The notes beneath the pieces are model-generated. The model did no database searches. It saw only the letters and a program-made list of their open reading frames with translations, and was not told where the DNA came from. The translations under genes were made by a program, and so were the position numbers. This document shows, in pieces, positions 31,367 through 43,000 of a DNA stretch of 64,000 nucleotides. Source of the stretch: Mesodorylaimus sp. YZB2_4 (taxonomy: Eukaryota > Nematoda > Enoplea > Dorylaimida > Dorylaimidae). Every line of letters begins with the position of its first letter. Positions within the stretch are counted from its first letter, which is position 1. Where the stretch lies: the NCBI GenBank assembly GCA_030248295.1, contig JASANH010000724.1, positions 1-64,000 of the forward strand, given 5' to 3'.

Positions 31367-32830
31367 ATGGCGTCTGCCTCGGACAACTTTGAGAATTTCG
31401 AATGTGATCAAGGAGTTAAATATTGCGCCACACCCGACTGCCGAAGAACGTCGGATTGCTCAAGACATGCGGTTACAGGAAATTTGAAACATTTCATCTG
31501 CGTGCGTCTTACCAAATCCTCAGGATCCGTCAGCTTCAATCGACTGGTCTGCAGCAATGACCGACTATCCTGAATTGGATTTATTGCCAATTTACGATTA
31601 CTTGATTAGGTCGCAGTCATCGGTTTTGCAGGCTGGGTAACTGCGTGCGTGTAAATTGTTATCGTGGTATTAAAGGGTTTCGTCGACAAGATTTTCACTA
31701 GCAAAGGATTGCCAATGGGTCATCGAGAAAGGAAAATTTTATGCATCTCAGGATTAGTCAACTAAAGAAATGTGCGATGCGTGGGCGCTAATGACTACAA
31801 AGGTATGCGGCTACTTTTTTCGCCTTGCTCTTACAGTTTTATAGGGTGCCGTTTTCGTGTTTAGGGAGATATTTGCGCCTACCGGTGCAATTGCCCTGCT
31901 GGGTTGAGCGAGAGCTGTTACTTATTCGGCTAGTTTACTTTTCTACGTTCTGTTGGTCAATGAACATTCTTTAAACCTGAAACCGACTCTAATCGAAAAG
32001 ACTTTCTCATGGCTGCCACCGAGCAAGGTGAATATGCTTTTTCATCAGATTTACGGGTGATGTCTTTTCCATGAGATCGCTTGAGATTAGGGTGGGGGCT
32101 GTAGAGACTTACATACTTTGGCGGAATACCTTGTAAACTTGACAGTGCTAAAAATTTTCAGTGACATTGCTAAAGATTCGACGCCTACATTCCTGACGGA
32201 CTACGTTGAAAAAGGCTATGTCGAAGCTGACATGGGGTGGGTGTCGTTGCCTCCTCCTGGAGCAAAGCGGCATCGACTGTTCGAACTGATCGCACCCTAG
32301 AGTCGTTTGGTCCTCAACCGTAAACCGCCTCCCTGCCGCAAGGAGCCGTCTACGCAAACTGTTTCGCCTGCAGCAACCGCTTAAAGAATGTCGATGTCGG
32401 ACAGTTGCTCTTGACTATCAACGAACTCACGGTGGTTTTCATTGGTGGGTACGAGGAGGAAGGCGTTGCCTTTGAATCATTGGACGATTCGCCCTTTTCT
32501 GACATCGTCAAAAATTCGGTCACTGTCGAAAACTGAAAGCAACTGGAGATGGCTACGCGTGGTCAGGGCGATGTTGATGCATGGGCCAATTTCCGATGGG
32601 GTCGAATAACTGCTTTAAAAGCTAATGCAGTGAGAACTTTTATGGGGCCTAGAGGTGGTTTCTTCAGAAACGCCCATCCAGAATCTGCGCTGAAACAGGT
32701 AAGCTTTTTTTTAAGTTTACCGTTCTTAGCTAACCGCTTGTATATTTCAGATGCCGCCACCCCCCAAATTCCCGCAAGCTTTACGACTCGGCGCCAGCTA
32801 TGAGGTGCCATACCATACCTTATCTTACTT
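31367..32830 (+). pseudogene. Decayed spliced gene, possibly with a YqaJ-like nuclease segment
   Basis: Protein-like blocks on the plus strand in changing frames: APHPTAEERRIAQDMRLQEI, then DYPELDLLPIYDYLIRSQS (31426-31640); CQWVIEKGKFYASQD (about 31713); TFLTDYVEKGYVEADMGWVS (about 32188); then INELTVVFIGGYEEEGVAF (about 32417) and DAWANFRWGRITALKANAVR (about 32576), ending at a GTAAGC donor (32700). A 50-base intron ends TATATTTCAG at 32750, then PPPPKFPQALRLGASYEVPY. The W-x(5)-R-I-T-A pattern is seen at the start of YqaJ/lambda-exonuclease-type domains, but this is a weak hint. Stops between blocks indicate decay. Confidence 0.4.
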
Positions 32831-33480
32831 ATACCCAAGCACTTACATGCACTCAAGCGGGTAAGAGACATACATAATTATACGAATGAAATGTCCAGCT
32901 AGGAATCAAAAAACCATCTTTGCCAAATAAGAACGGAATTGTGTAAAACTTCCTAAGGCGATTTCACATGGAATTTCATAACGAAGTTTCATGGTCGAAT
33001 ATAAAAAGCACTGCTTATACGATTCCGAAAAGTGTCTGGGCACTATGAGTTCGTGATCCTGGCATGAACGATAACTAACACGGTTTTCAGAACGGTGTAC
33101 AAATATAGCGTTGCCATAATCGTAAATGCCACGAAAGAAGCTAAAGAACAGACACAGTTTTGCTCGCTTCCTACGATCAAAAAGACTAGACCATCGAGAT
33201 TTTGATAAGGCTCCGTCATGCGGCATGGTAAAATCATTCAGATACAGTCTCAGCGCATATTTGTTAACACGCTCCAATTAATCAATATCCGATTTTGAAA
33301 AAAAGGGTCCCAGGCACCTGAGACATATTCAGTTACAGATCTTATACAGGAATCATAAAGCTTACAACGTGCAATGGAGTAAAGCCGCTGCTTTGCGGAA
33401 AAGGGACACGAGAAATCGGCCATATATTTGTCTCATACTTATCCATGCACTTTCCACAACAGCAATGCTTCCGAGAAGGT
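32795..33480 (-). mobile_element. Non-LTR retrotransposon fragment, copy 2
   Basis: Minus-strand similarity to the 3' end of the element at 12945-14370: LYDSCIRSV (matching YESCIRSV), VNKYALRLYLNDF (matching ANKFAVRLYLNNF), RWSSLFDRRKRAKLCLFF and SYLAKMVF at the end. The short tail after the stop matches copy 1 (GTGCATGT...TGCTTGG) and finishes in GGTATGGTATGG. 5'-truncated, with a stop and shifts. Confidence 0.88.
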
Positions 33481-35100
33481 TTCCCCAAGTTCAATCGTGA
33501 TCCGCAAGCGTTATATCACCAAGCATTGCAGTCCCGCATATAAGTGCCAAAAGATAGGAACAAAGGTCGCCAATGACCAATTTGCCAAGGCTTGATCAGT
33601 CATTAGCAATTTCAGTCATAGCTCGCCTCATGTTGGCCAAGTTCGAAACTGATGAACGACAGAACAATTACATTTCCCTTTCAGCGATATGTGCAAGAAC
33701 ACGAACGTTCGATTGCTAGACGACTTCTGACAGTCTTCTATGTTGCCACTGTTTCTTTATCGAGCATTTGTCTCTGCCCGTGTGTGTCATCAGCCAAACA
33801 TTTATGGAGTGTCTGCTTTGCTGTCTAATGGGAATGCAATGTGGGGGGGGGAACGAGATTGCGAAAAATCAAAAACAGACAGCAGCCCACCACCGCGGTT
33901 CCAGCTTGATAATGTGGTAAAACAGGAACAGCAGCAGGAACAGCACCACTTGGCTTTCAAAAAGTGAGATTATTAGCAGTCGCACGAATTACCTTTGAGC
34001 AGACGTTCTCTGCGATACTTGACACGGTACTGTACTTGGTCGCCGAGGCAAGAACATTGTCGATCTGATAAACTTGAAAGCTCCACTGCAGGCCTTACCC
34101 TTGTGGGCGACGATGGGTCTCTGTAAAGAGATTCTAATGTGGCCATCGACATTAGGCATCGACTACATTTTTTCTCGGATGACGTCTGCATCGGCGTCAT
34201 TGACACCGGCTAGAGTCATCCCAATGGTTCAATGATAGGACCGACTCGACCAGCAGTTGCAGCGCACCAAAATATCGCTTTGTATTTCGATCCAGCAGAT
34301 ACTGCACCAGCATCGACTTGAACAATCTTTGCACCTGTGAGCATGTTTTATGAATAAGTCCAAGGATGTTTCACGCTCCTACCCGCTCCGCTGTCGGTGC
34401 TTTCTTTTCCGAATAAGTGGAAAAATGGCGAAGAAAGCCCAAAAATTTGTAGCGCCTCCTCTTTTTCAAATACGGATACAGCGACTGACTTTTTTGGTCA
34501 CTGTAGGCTTTTACGAATGCTTCATGCATCACATCACTGCCTGAAGTAACCAAACTTCTAATTCGACAAAAAGAATTTGTAGTCTTAATCACACTTTCGT
34601 TCCGTAGCGGGATTACTGAGATAACTGCAAAAAACTCAATTATGTAAATTAAAATTTGTATCCATCATCGTCATCTTTTTAAATTTTCAAGTCGCATAGA
34701 TCAGCCTCATGGTCGCATAGATCGTTCTGATCACGAACATAAATGCGATTAGTTGGAAAATTTTAACGAGCTGGTTGAGTCAGTTAATACGAATCTTGCG
34801 TCGCGGGGAAGTCAGCTGCACGTTCACGACTAACCATGCACAGCACGTGCTAGTATTATTGACCACAAACGGCGCCTATCGAATTCGGCCTTTTGTAAGC
34901 AACTTCCAAGTCTTAATTCTCCTTTCAAAATGCAGGGATCAATTAAACATTCATCAGCATATATAGCACCTTATCATCACAAGTTGTGTTGTTTACATGG
35001 GCGAGTTTAGTGACTGAGACTTCGAAAAAGTCCAGTACACGTTTCGCACAATTTTCAGACCCACTCCTGCCGCTTCAGCAAAGGCATAAGCATGTGTACA
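33481..35100. other. No confident gene
   Basis: Short ORFs on both strands (33740-33967, 33973-34206, 34371-34592, 34775-34966) without motifs. A G run at 33843-33851. A polyglutamine-like CAGCAGCAGGAACAGCA stretch near 33932. Confidence 0.4.
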
Positions 35101-35104
35101 GCAT

Positions 35105-35420
35105 GTCAACAAACACCTTTGTAAGGATAGCACTCCTACGCAGTGCACAATCCTGCATTACTGGACCGTCCTTGGTTTCGTAAACTCCCTCATACGACGG
35201 AGGTTGCAGTGAGGATGTATTGTAATCAAGCCTGGTAAGAGCTATAGTGTGATAGCTGAAATCCTGAACGCCCATCTGACGAAAAAACTATGCGCAGCCG
35301 TCACCATACACCTTCTTGAGAATAGCTTTCCTACGCACTTCACTATCCTGCATCACAGAACCGTCCTCCGTTTATTAACCCTCTTATTCGATAAAGGTAG
35401 GAGTGGGGATGTATGATTGA
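35105..35420 (+). repeat. Local direct duplication, two copies about 200 bp apart
   Basis: 35105-35220 and 35303-35420 share a CACCTTYTTGAGRATAGC-like start, CCTACGCA, ATCCTGCATYAC, ACCGTCC and GTGRGGATGTAT in the same order at roughly 75 percent identity. Probably an old tandem duplication of noncoding DNA. Confidence 0.65.
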
Positions 35421-35848
35421 CCTGATTCTTACTGTCAATGTAAGACACTGGAAAAATTTTTGTATGAGACACATCAGCGATGACCATTGTAAGATGCTGC
35501 TGTATCTGCCCCCCCCCCACAGGGGCTTCAGTGATCGTTGGATGAGTAGCTCGTCTCTTGCTTGGCAACCAATCTACTTGTAAAATGCCCAGAACGTACA
35601 TCCAGAGTTCTTCATTGATGTACAGTGGGTGAAAGTGGGACTGACTCTTTAGCGACTGGCAAATACGACGTGCTCCAACAACTTTACCACAGCCAGAATA
35701 TGCTCGATGTGTTTTACTAACTCTTAAATGAAGTAGAAACTGTAAAGTACTGATATATACCTTCAATTTACCGGAACATACCGAGATCGATTTTGATAAC
35801 CTATTATTTCTAAACGAATTGAACATTAGCAAGCATTCAGTCCAGGAC
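35421..35848. other. No gene seen
   Basis: Contains a C run at 35511-35519. A minus ORF (35353-35964) spans it but is carried mostly by the minisatellite that follows; no motif. Confidence 0.4.
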
Positions 35849-36016
35849 CCACGAGGCCACTTCGGAGCCACCGAGGCCACGGCAGGAGCCACCAAGCTGA
35901 CGCCGAGAGCCACCAAGGCCACGTTGGGAGCCACCAAGGCCACGTCAGGAGCCACCGAGGCCACGCGAGGAGCCCCGAATTCACGCCAGGAGCCACCAAG
36001 GCCACGTCAGAAGCCA
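35849..36016. repeat. 21 bp minisatellite, open on both strands
   Basis: About eight units of GAGCCACCAAGGCCACGTCAG with substitutions. Because 21 is a multiple of three, both strands stay open: GATKATS-type repeats on plus, VALVAPN-type on minus. Neither has a convincing gene context, so coding is not claimed. Confidence 0.85.
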
Positions 36017-36409
36017 TTCAGTTGACCTACAGCATGTTATTCGTTTGCGTGAGTTCGATGCTGCAGTCAAAATATTGAAGCTGCTTTATGATGTTTGAAA
36101 TGTTTGTAAAGTATTGCCACGGCATTCGTCACCCAATACTGTGATTGCGCAAGCTACCTTGGTCCATAATTTCGAAGCGGATAATCTTCTTGAAGGCTGG
36201 CCGAGTCAACCGATTTGATGAACACAGCAGAGCTTACCCAGCGAAGAAAAGGTTTATCCTAGTGCACAGTCATAAAATTACAATCGTTACACTAGCGCGC
36301 CTTTTCTCACTGCTAAAGCACCTGAATCTTCTATTAGAGGCCGCGACGAAAATTTCTTATCGCAAAAGTTGCACAACCAAACAAAACGGATCCATTAATG
36401 CAAACCTAA

Positions 36410-36990
36410 CAGCTAACATGGCGCGATACGTCTGTACGACCACAGATCCCGACGGGCGATTTCTTTGCCCTTTGCCTTGATCCTTCATACCTCCCGCCAA
36501 CTCCAAGCTGATGCCGGAGTACGACTAGGAAGTTGGCACCTTATAGTCGTACTTCCAGAGCATTGCCACAGGTACATCGGCTACTTGGGCGAAGCCATCG
36601 CCTGAAGGACCACTCACCACTGCTTTTTCCGTAATGAAGGAACGAAGTACATCGTGATATGCCCATTCTGGCGACATATGCACAAGGTCCCTTGAACCAC
36701 GAACCTTCAAATAATTGCCCACTGTACTTCATAGGCTTGTACAGGTAGCACTTGTCGCTGTTTTCATGGACGGATACACCTTCTTGGGAATGACTCCCTC
36801 GCATGGAGACACGAGTAGAATCCCCCCAGCAGCCCATTGAGCAACGATTGAATCGTTTTTAAAAAATGCGCGGGCCCCAAGCGTTGAATCGAGAAGGAGC
36901 ACTTGATAAGTGACATCCAAATGTCGGCTCGTGCTTTCGCATATGGAACGCCGTATCTGAGCGAAACCACTTTGCACCATCTGCTGCACC
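36410..36990 (-). repeat. Dispersed repeat family 3, copy A
   Basis: Inverted relative to copy B at 41085-41510. Matching words include CCATATGCGAAAGCACGAGC, TGCTCCTTCTC, CAACGCTTGGG, GCGATGGCTTCGCCCAA, AAGGTGCCAACTT and GGCATCAGCTTGGA. On the minus strand both copies keep a partly shared open frame (PYAKARA, then MSLI-K/N-CSFSIQRLG), so the family may derive from a coding element. Confidence 0.8.
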
Positions 36991-37210
36991 CTGACCGACA
37001 GGTATTTCAGTAACTCGGCATTCACTGAATCAGAGTCACTTGATGCCACCGAGGTTGATGCCGCCGATGAATATAGCTCAATGGTTGCTCGCAAAGGAGG
37101 TCAGTCACTCTTCTACGCATCCCGCCTGGTTAGCAGACTGTAGGGCTGGGCATTTCAAAGCGGTCAGCCTTTGCGACTCGTGTAGGAGCAGCCTTCGTGT
37201 ATAGCTTAGA

Positions 37211-37868
37211 GGCACCCCACTAAAAAAGGTCCATGAAATGGACTAACCCCTAGGTGCTTAGGAATAGAGAACACAAACCTGCCACCAAAAAACCGTGCGA
37301 AAAATTCCCCCTCTCCACGCGCTTCTCTATTCCTAAGCCCTGATATACGCTTGCGTTAGGTATAGCGTGGAGAATACATTGCATGCCGAGTCATAATGCA
37401 TAGAAGCATTTGCTGCATTGCTTGCATGGTTGGAGGCATGAGATTTTGCTGTTATGGGTTCGGTGCAGTGATTCGTTTAGTCTTTCAAGTAAACTATGCA
37501 TTTTGTGAATGGACAGTGCGTTATGTCACTATAACTGTAGGCATGTTACGACTGCAAGCTGTAGGTCAATTAATAGAATGCCAAGTGTGCGGATATAATG
37601 GCTGTGTCGGTTACTCATTGTGTCAAAGAGCAAGCTTCCTGTGCAATGTTTATTTCACGTTATACATAGAACGTGAGTGTAGTGACCGCATGCCACGAAG
37701 CTTTAGCGCTTCAGCAACGCACAATGGTATCATTTGTCAGGGCTTAGGAATAGAGAAGCGCGTGGAGAGGGGAAATTTTCCGCACGGTTTTTTGGTGGCA
37801 GGTTTGTGTTCTCTATTCCTAAGCACCTAGGGGTTGGTCCATTTCATGGACCTTATTTAGTGGGGGTC
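37211..37868. mobile_element. MITE-like foldback element with 133 bp terminal inverted repeats
   Basis: Arms 37211-37343 and 37737-37868 are inverted copies with only a few differences, so the insertion is fairly young. Each arm itself contains a nested inverted pair: GCTTAGGAATAGAGAA and TTCTCTATTCCTAAGC about 60 bases apart. The 390 bp centre is G/T-rich and holds a 144-codon open frame (37396-37830) with no transposase motif. Target duplications are not evident. Confidence 0.88.
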
Positions 37869-38205
37869 TCGTCTACTGGCAGGTTGCCAGTAGTAGTATA
37901 TGGCATGATTGGCGTTGTGGATGATTTGTCGACCGAATTAGCGACAATAGATAGATGAAAAAATAAATTTCACTGCTACGAATCACGACGACATCAAGTC
38001 TTGTTTTCTGGTCGAAAATATGTCCGAGTTGTGCCGATCAGATGATGGGAGTGCATGCGATTTCAGGCAAGGGAACTATAGAATTCGAAGAGTTCATATT
38101 CGTAAGTCGTCATGTACGATTTGGCAGATACCAATGGAGATGACGACCGGCAGTGTGGCGAGGAAGACTTACAGGCTGTATTTGAGGTGGGTGGCTGTTG
38201 GGCGA
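37869..38205. other. No gene seen
   Basis: Spacer between the foldback element and the C-rich repeats. Confidence 0.45.
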
Positions 38206-38830
38206 GAGAGGTGTTTTCAGAAAACACTGGTGATAAGGCCCCCTCGCTGCCACCCGCCGTAGCCCATTAGCACGTGACCATGCATACCCCATTGCTATAC
38301 TTGGATGCTCACCGACCGTGCCAAAAATCGCCCACTGTACCTTCGACAGCTTAGATACGCAAAACATACGCCGCCCTCTCCTCGCCTATGGCGCTAAGCT
38401 CTATTCCCTAAGCTAACGGGCGCTCACGATGAATTGCATAACGTAACCGCAACCCGCCCGCCTATAAACAAACATGCGACCCTAACGAAATCGCAGCACA
38501 CGAAATAGTCAAATGGCTATTTCGTGACCACCATCGACAAAATTGTCTTTTCCACTTGATTTCAAAAAAATTACCCTTATTTTCTACTATACAGCGAAAA
38601 CTTCTCTACAAACTTTATATCTAAACCAACTATGTCAGCACTCAAAATTTCCGAAAAACAGTCATCCTATAATTTCCTCGCTTCCATCCGCCGCCTTCCC
38701 TTTAACAAATCCGTGTCCACACCGCATTATACTTTCCACAGAACTCACACGCAAATATACCCGCCCCTTTACTCGCCTATAACGATACTCTCTATTCCTA
38801 AACTAACCGTTACCGCACTAACGATTAGAA
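38206..38830. repeat. Degenerate about 400-430 bp repeat, one partial and one full unit
   Basis: A partial unit (38206-38433) is followed directly by a full unit (38434-38830). Shared landmarks with the unit at 40051-40483: TGAATTGCAYAACG, CCTATAAACAAACA, CACTCAAAATTTCC, CCTCGCTGCCACCC, CACGTGACCATGCATACC and a terminus like CTCTATTCCTAAGCTAACGG. That terminus also occurs in the arms of the 37211-37868 element, so the families are related. Confidence 0.7.
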
Positions 38831-40040
38831 CCTGTTTCGTCCTATTTGCCTACACATTTCATACTTCCACTAACCATGTAAATAATCTAAAAGTGGAGAT
38901 GCACAGAGGGAAGCTGCCGAGAACGCTGGTCACCTCACAGCCTACTCGTAACATGACCGCTGACCAGCTCCGTATCGGCCAAACAGGTCGGAAGTCTGGT
39001 GGGGGAACTGGGACGGCATGGGGCCCAACCCACAAAAATAAAAAAACGCGTGACATTGGACGCTGGGTGCTCAGCCTCCGAGACCCCAGGGAACCAGTCG
39101 CCCTCCCTCAGCAGCCTTTCAGTCATTGGCGAGAAAACAGGAGAAATACTAGCAGCTCTTGCTGTATACCGTCGCTTTAAGGCCCTACTCTGCTTGGAAA
39201 AATAAGTCGAACGAGCTCAAAACACGGGCCTAACAAAGTGTCTAGGACTCCATCAACGCGCGTTTTTCATCCCGGAGACGCAGCATCAAGTGCATTTCAT
39301 AATGCTAAGCGCAAAATCCGAATTTTGCAAGAATTCTGGAAGAAGAATTTTTTCCAAGTGACTACCTGCCAAATTTTTTACATATTGACCCCTTTAAAAC
39401 AGCCTAAAACATTCGTCACAAAACTACCAATAATAATCATATTTCACTGAACCGACACCTTGGTAAATAACCACCTGTTTGTACACCCACCACACCCCGA
39501 AACTCTCGTCATACTGCCCAATAACACAGCACTGCAGTACCCAACCTATTCCTACATTTCACACACATCGACAATCCTGCATACTTTCCTTTACCTCGAT
39601 AATTTGTTCCACAACCAACTTGTTGCCTACCTATGCCCACGAACACGACTATTGCCCCCTATTACGCAATACACATGACTCATACTTCTACTAAAACTCG
39701 TACTAATTGCTATGCCTCAAAAAAAACCCTAACCAGCAACGACCCCATTTTCTTTTCCGCTTGAAACAGTAACACAACCACCTACATTTTCCACAACAAA
39801 ACTCAAAACTTTCGGCATATCCTGACCCATACTGCAACTAATTTCTCCAATAAAAAATTTCCTTCATTCCGAAGAATTGCCCAAACCATCACACACACAC
39901 ACTTCTCCAAACATTTTTGAAAACTTACCCCTATATGCAAAAATTGTGAAATAACTAACCAAGCAAACGTTATAGCTTAGTAAACAGATATTGCCACAAA
40001 CAATCACGGCGACATCAAACCGCGAGCATCCTTCCGAACG
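38831..40040. other. G-poor, strand-asymmetric tract without genes
   Basis: From about 39400 to 39990 the plus strand is rich in A, C and T with scarce G (for example CACCACACCCCGAAACTCTC). 38880-39200 is an exception of ordinary composition and may be a separate insertion. No gene is supported. Confidence 0.6.
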
Positions 40041-40490
40041 TTCACCCGACGTAAAATGAATTGCACAACGCACCGCAACGCGGCTGCCTATAACAAACAC
40101 GCACGGCTACCTACACGCGTCTCGCCACGAACCCCCTTCCTCTCACTTTTTTACCTCATCCCACCCAGAAAAACCTCGAAATTACTTTTATCTTGTCCGG
40201 CGCAAAATTCTCCACACACTTCATCCATAAAATACCTATGTCATCACTAAAAATTTCGAGAAAACACTGATCATAACATCACCTCGCTGCCACCCCCCGC
40301 CACGCCTTCAACACGTGACCATGCATACCCCCGTGCTATACCACATGCGCGCGGGCGGTGCCAAAAATGCTGATCTGTACTTTCCACAGGCCACACACTC
40401 AAAACATACGCACCCCACCCCTCGTCTATACCTTTTCTACTCTACAGTATTCCTAAGGTAAGCGCTACCGCGCTTACGATTCCGTTCTTC
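40041..40490. repeat. Degenerate about 430 bp repeat, third unit
   Basis: Aligns with 38434-38830 over its whole length and, in its right half, with 38206-38433 (CACGTGACCATGCATACCCC). Ends GTATTCCTAAGGTAAGCGCTACCG. Confidence 0.7.
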
Positions 40491-40699
40491 TTGTCGTCGG
40501 CCTGCATATTTGACATTGTCAGCCAGTACGAGCGAGCGTTCGCAGTATGAGGTGAACTGAACGAGCTTTCGCCAAGTGTCCCATTTCATGCAGAAAAGTA
40601 ACGCATCTTGTTCTTTCAATGATGTCTGTTCCAGTCACCCTTCCTCAATCGCTCTCTGTAGTCTTTATATGAGCCCAGCCTCGCCACGAGTGCATAACG

Positions 40700-40860
40700 C
40701 GAAGACATGCTTTAAGAATTTTTTTTAAAGAGCACTAATATACAGTGTTTGGACGTTTAGGAAGAAAAAAAAAGAAGTGAGACTATTAATTCGGATAAAT
40801 TGATCAAACTTCTGAGTACGTCTGCTTGTGCAGACATGCATATCAACAGCTTACGTTTAG
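40700..40860 (+). repeat. Dispersed repeat family 4, copy A
   Basis: Same orientation as 42850-43000: GCGAAGACATG, CACTAATATACAGTGT, GGACGTTTAGGAAGAA and AAATTGATCAAACT match in order at about 75 percent. No ORF. Confidence 0.65.
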
Positions 40861-41084
40861 AGAGTAATGTCGCGTATGTTAACACTTTCATGCACAACCT
40901 TCACCAATAAGTGAGCTAGGAAGTTTACCCAGTCACATACTCCTTGTTGCGCGCACGCGTGTGCCAGCATATCTTTCTGCACATTTTTTGGAGATGGCAA
41001 ACCAGTCGACGATATCGTCAACTGTAGGAAAGTGATCCAGTGAATGCCAAGTTAAAATACCTGTCGGTGAAGGAGCAGCAGATG

Positions 41085-41510
41085 GTGCAACGTGGTTTCG
41101 CTCGGATACGCGATCCATATGCGAAAGCACGAGCCCACACTTATATGTCACTCATCAACTGCTCCTTCTCAATCCAACGCTTGGGATCCGCGCACTGTTT
41201 TAAAACGACTTAATCGTTTCTCAGTGAGCTCAATGAGCAGTTGTAGGTGGTCTACAGGCGATGGCTTCGCCCAATTAGCCGATCTACCTGTGGATATGCT
41301 CTGAAAGTACAAATAGAAGGTGCCAACTTTTTAGTCGTAATTTGGCATCAGCTTGGAATTGGCGAGGGGTATGAAAGGGTCAGTCGTGCGAGCAGCGAAC
41401 CTAGGAGAAAACATTTCATATTTGGGCCTTGCGCGAGATCATGGCGGCGAAAGGGCGAAGAAATCGCCATTCGCGATCTGTAGTCGCACTGACGTATTGC
41501 AGCCTGTCCA
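41085..41510 (+). repeat. Dispersed repeat family 3, copy B
   Basis: Inverted match to 36410-36990 with an internal deletion near 41222-41250. The right end (GGCGAAGAAATCGCC, then GATCTGTAGTCGYACTGACGT) also matches a short third copy at 42355-42420. Confidence 0.8.
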
Positions 41511-41593
41511 GTTTGGTTTTTAGTGATAGTTTGGTGTTGCATGATGGCGGATTCATGTAGCTGTTTCGCGATGTCGGTTGAAGGCTGGACTTA

Positions 41594-41645
41594 CGATTAG
41601 GTTATGGTCTCTTAACCCGCTAGGCCACGACCACAGTGCTGTTAT
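41594..41645 (-). repeat. tRNA-like SINE fragment 4
   Basis: Minus strand: GTGGCCTAGCGGGTTAAGAG is a strong A box; no B box follows at tRNA spacing. ACCTAATCGTAAGTCC follows. The words ACTTACGATTAG at 46987 and 57268 may be remnants of the same family. Confidence 0.5.
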
Positions 41646-42349
41646 CATCTTGCGTATCTGTTATGAATGACTGAAAGCCTATTAGACGTACTAGTAGTAA
41701 AAAGAGCTTCTACTGTACTAGGGAATCTCCATGTGCATTCATTCAGTTCCCCTTAGCCACAGGACCCTCTTTTATATTATATTATAATTTCTATTATGCC
41801 ATGCACCTTTCCATATTCTTTCGTCGATAGAACAACTGATCTTGCATAAACGGTAATTGAAATTACAAATCACCAAAATTCAAACTAGCATATCAATATC
41901 TCAAAACTATATTTTCTCTCAGGGACGCCAGGCCGGCTAGCGTCTGACAGAAAACCTAAGTTGCCTAATGTCTGCTGACTACCGCGAAAAGTAGTACCCG
42001 CGAGTAATGTGGCGAGCCTTGACCGCGAAATGTTGTACGCACGAAATGTTCTACGTTCACAGTAATTCAAACATCTGTGCAATTCGATTCCGCCCGACTC
42101 GATTTAGCAGACTCTTCGTTTGAACGAAATGTCAGCGAGCGAGCGACTGCTGCTTGAATTTAAAAAAGAACACTAAGGTCACGCTTTTAGTGGTGAAGGG
42201 GAGCAGTGAGGTTTTTTGAATTCGAAAAAAGGGTTGACTATAGTTGGTTTCAGTAGCTGCTTTTTGTTTCAAGTCAAAACAATCTACAGTGAACACCCTT
42301 ACAGTCCAAACACTCCGAACAGACTAAAAAATACAGCATAAGATAAAAT
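41646..42349. other. No gene seen
   Basis: AT-rich spacer with a few direct words (CGCGAAA, GTAC) and short chance ORFs. Confidence 0.45.
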
Positions 42350-42425
42350 TCGGGGCCGCAATACGTTGGTACGACCATAGACCGCGACCAGAGATTTGTT
42401 TGCCCTTGCTGCCCTGTAAGGTATT
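42350..42425 (-). repeat. Dispersed repeat family 3, short copy C
   Basis: GCAATACGTTGGTACGACCA, then GAGATTTGTTTGCCCTTGC, aligns with the right end of copy A (36415-36475). Confidence 0.6.
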
Positions 42426-42849
42426 GTTCTCAAATAAAAACTGACGCAAACCATCTTGGCACACGATTTAGAAAGAATGAATCTACATATGGTTACCACA
42501 ACCAACTTGACACCGCCTGCTTAAAAGAGCCTTTGGTCGCCTGGTTTGGTTTAGCAGCTGACTGAAATGCGAAAGGACCAATAGCGCAACAGATTTTTCA
42601 ATCGCATAGACTGTAATTCACTCCTATGCGATGAAGATGAAGTGAAAGATTTATCCAACCTGTGGAAAGTTTTTGTTCATAACAGGCTACGATTCACATG
42701 GTGAAGCTGTTGTCAATTACTGGGTCACTAAAGAGCGCTACCACAGAGATGACAGAAGTAATCACAATGATTAAAATCCACTTTCTTCTGACTCACGATC
42801 AGTTTGCTACTCTGAGTGTGAGCTTAGTATCACCACGGGTGCCAGTCGC

Positions 42850-43000
42850 GAAGACATGTGTGTAGAATCTTCTTCGAGAGAACTAATATAAAGTGTCTAG
42901 ACGTTTCAGCAAGAATTGAAATTTTTGAAGTGTTATTATTAATTTGAAGAAATTGATCAAACTAGTGAATGCGACCCATGTGTAGCTCGACATGCGAGAA
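42850..43000 (+). repeat. Dispersed repeat family 4, copy B
   Basis: Counterpart of 40700-40860. It continues into CGACATGCGAGAACTG. Confidence 0.65.

Noticed and set aside
35353..35964. 203-codon minus-strand ORF as a gene
   Set aside because: Its N-terminal part is only the translated 21 bp minisatellite; the rest has no motif.
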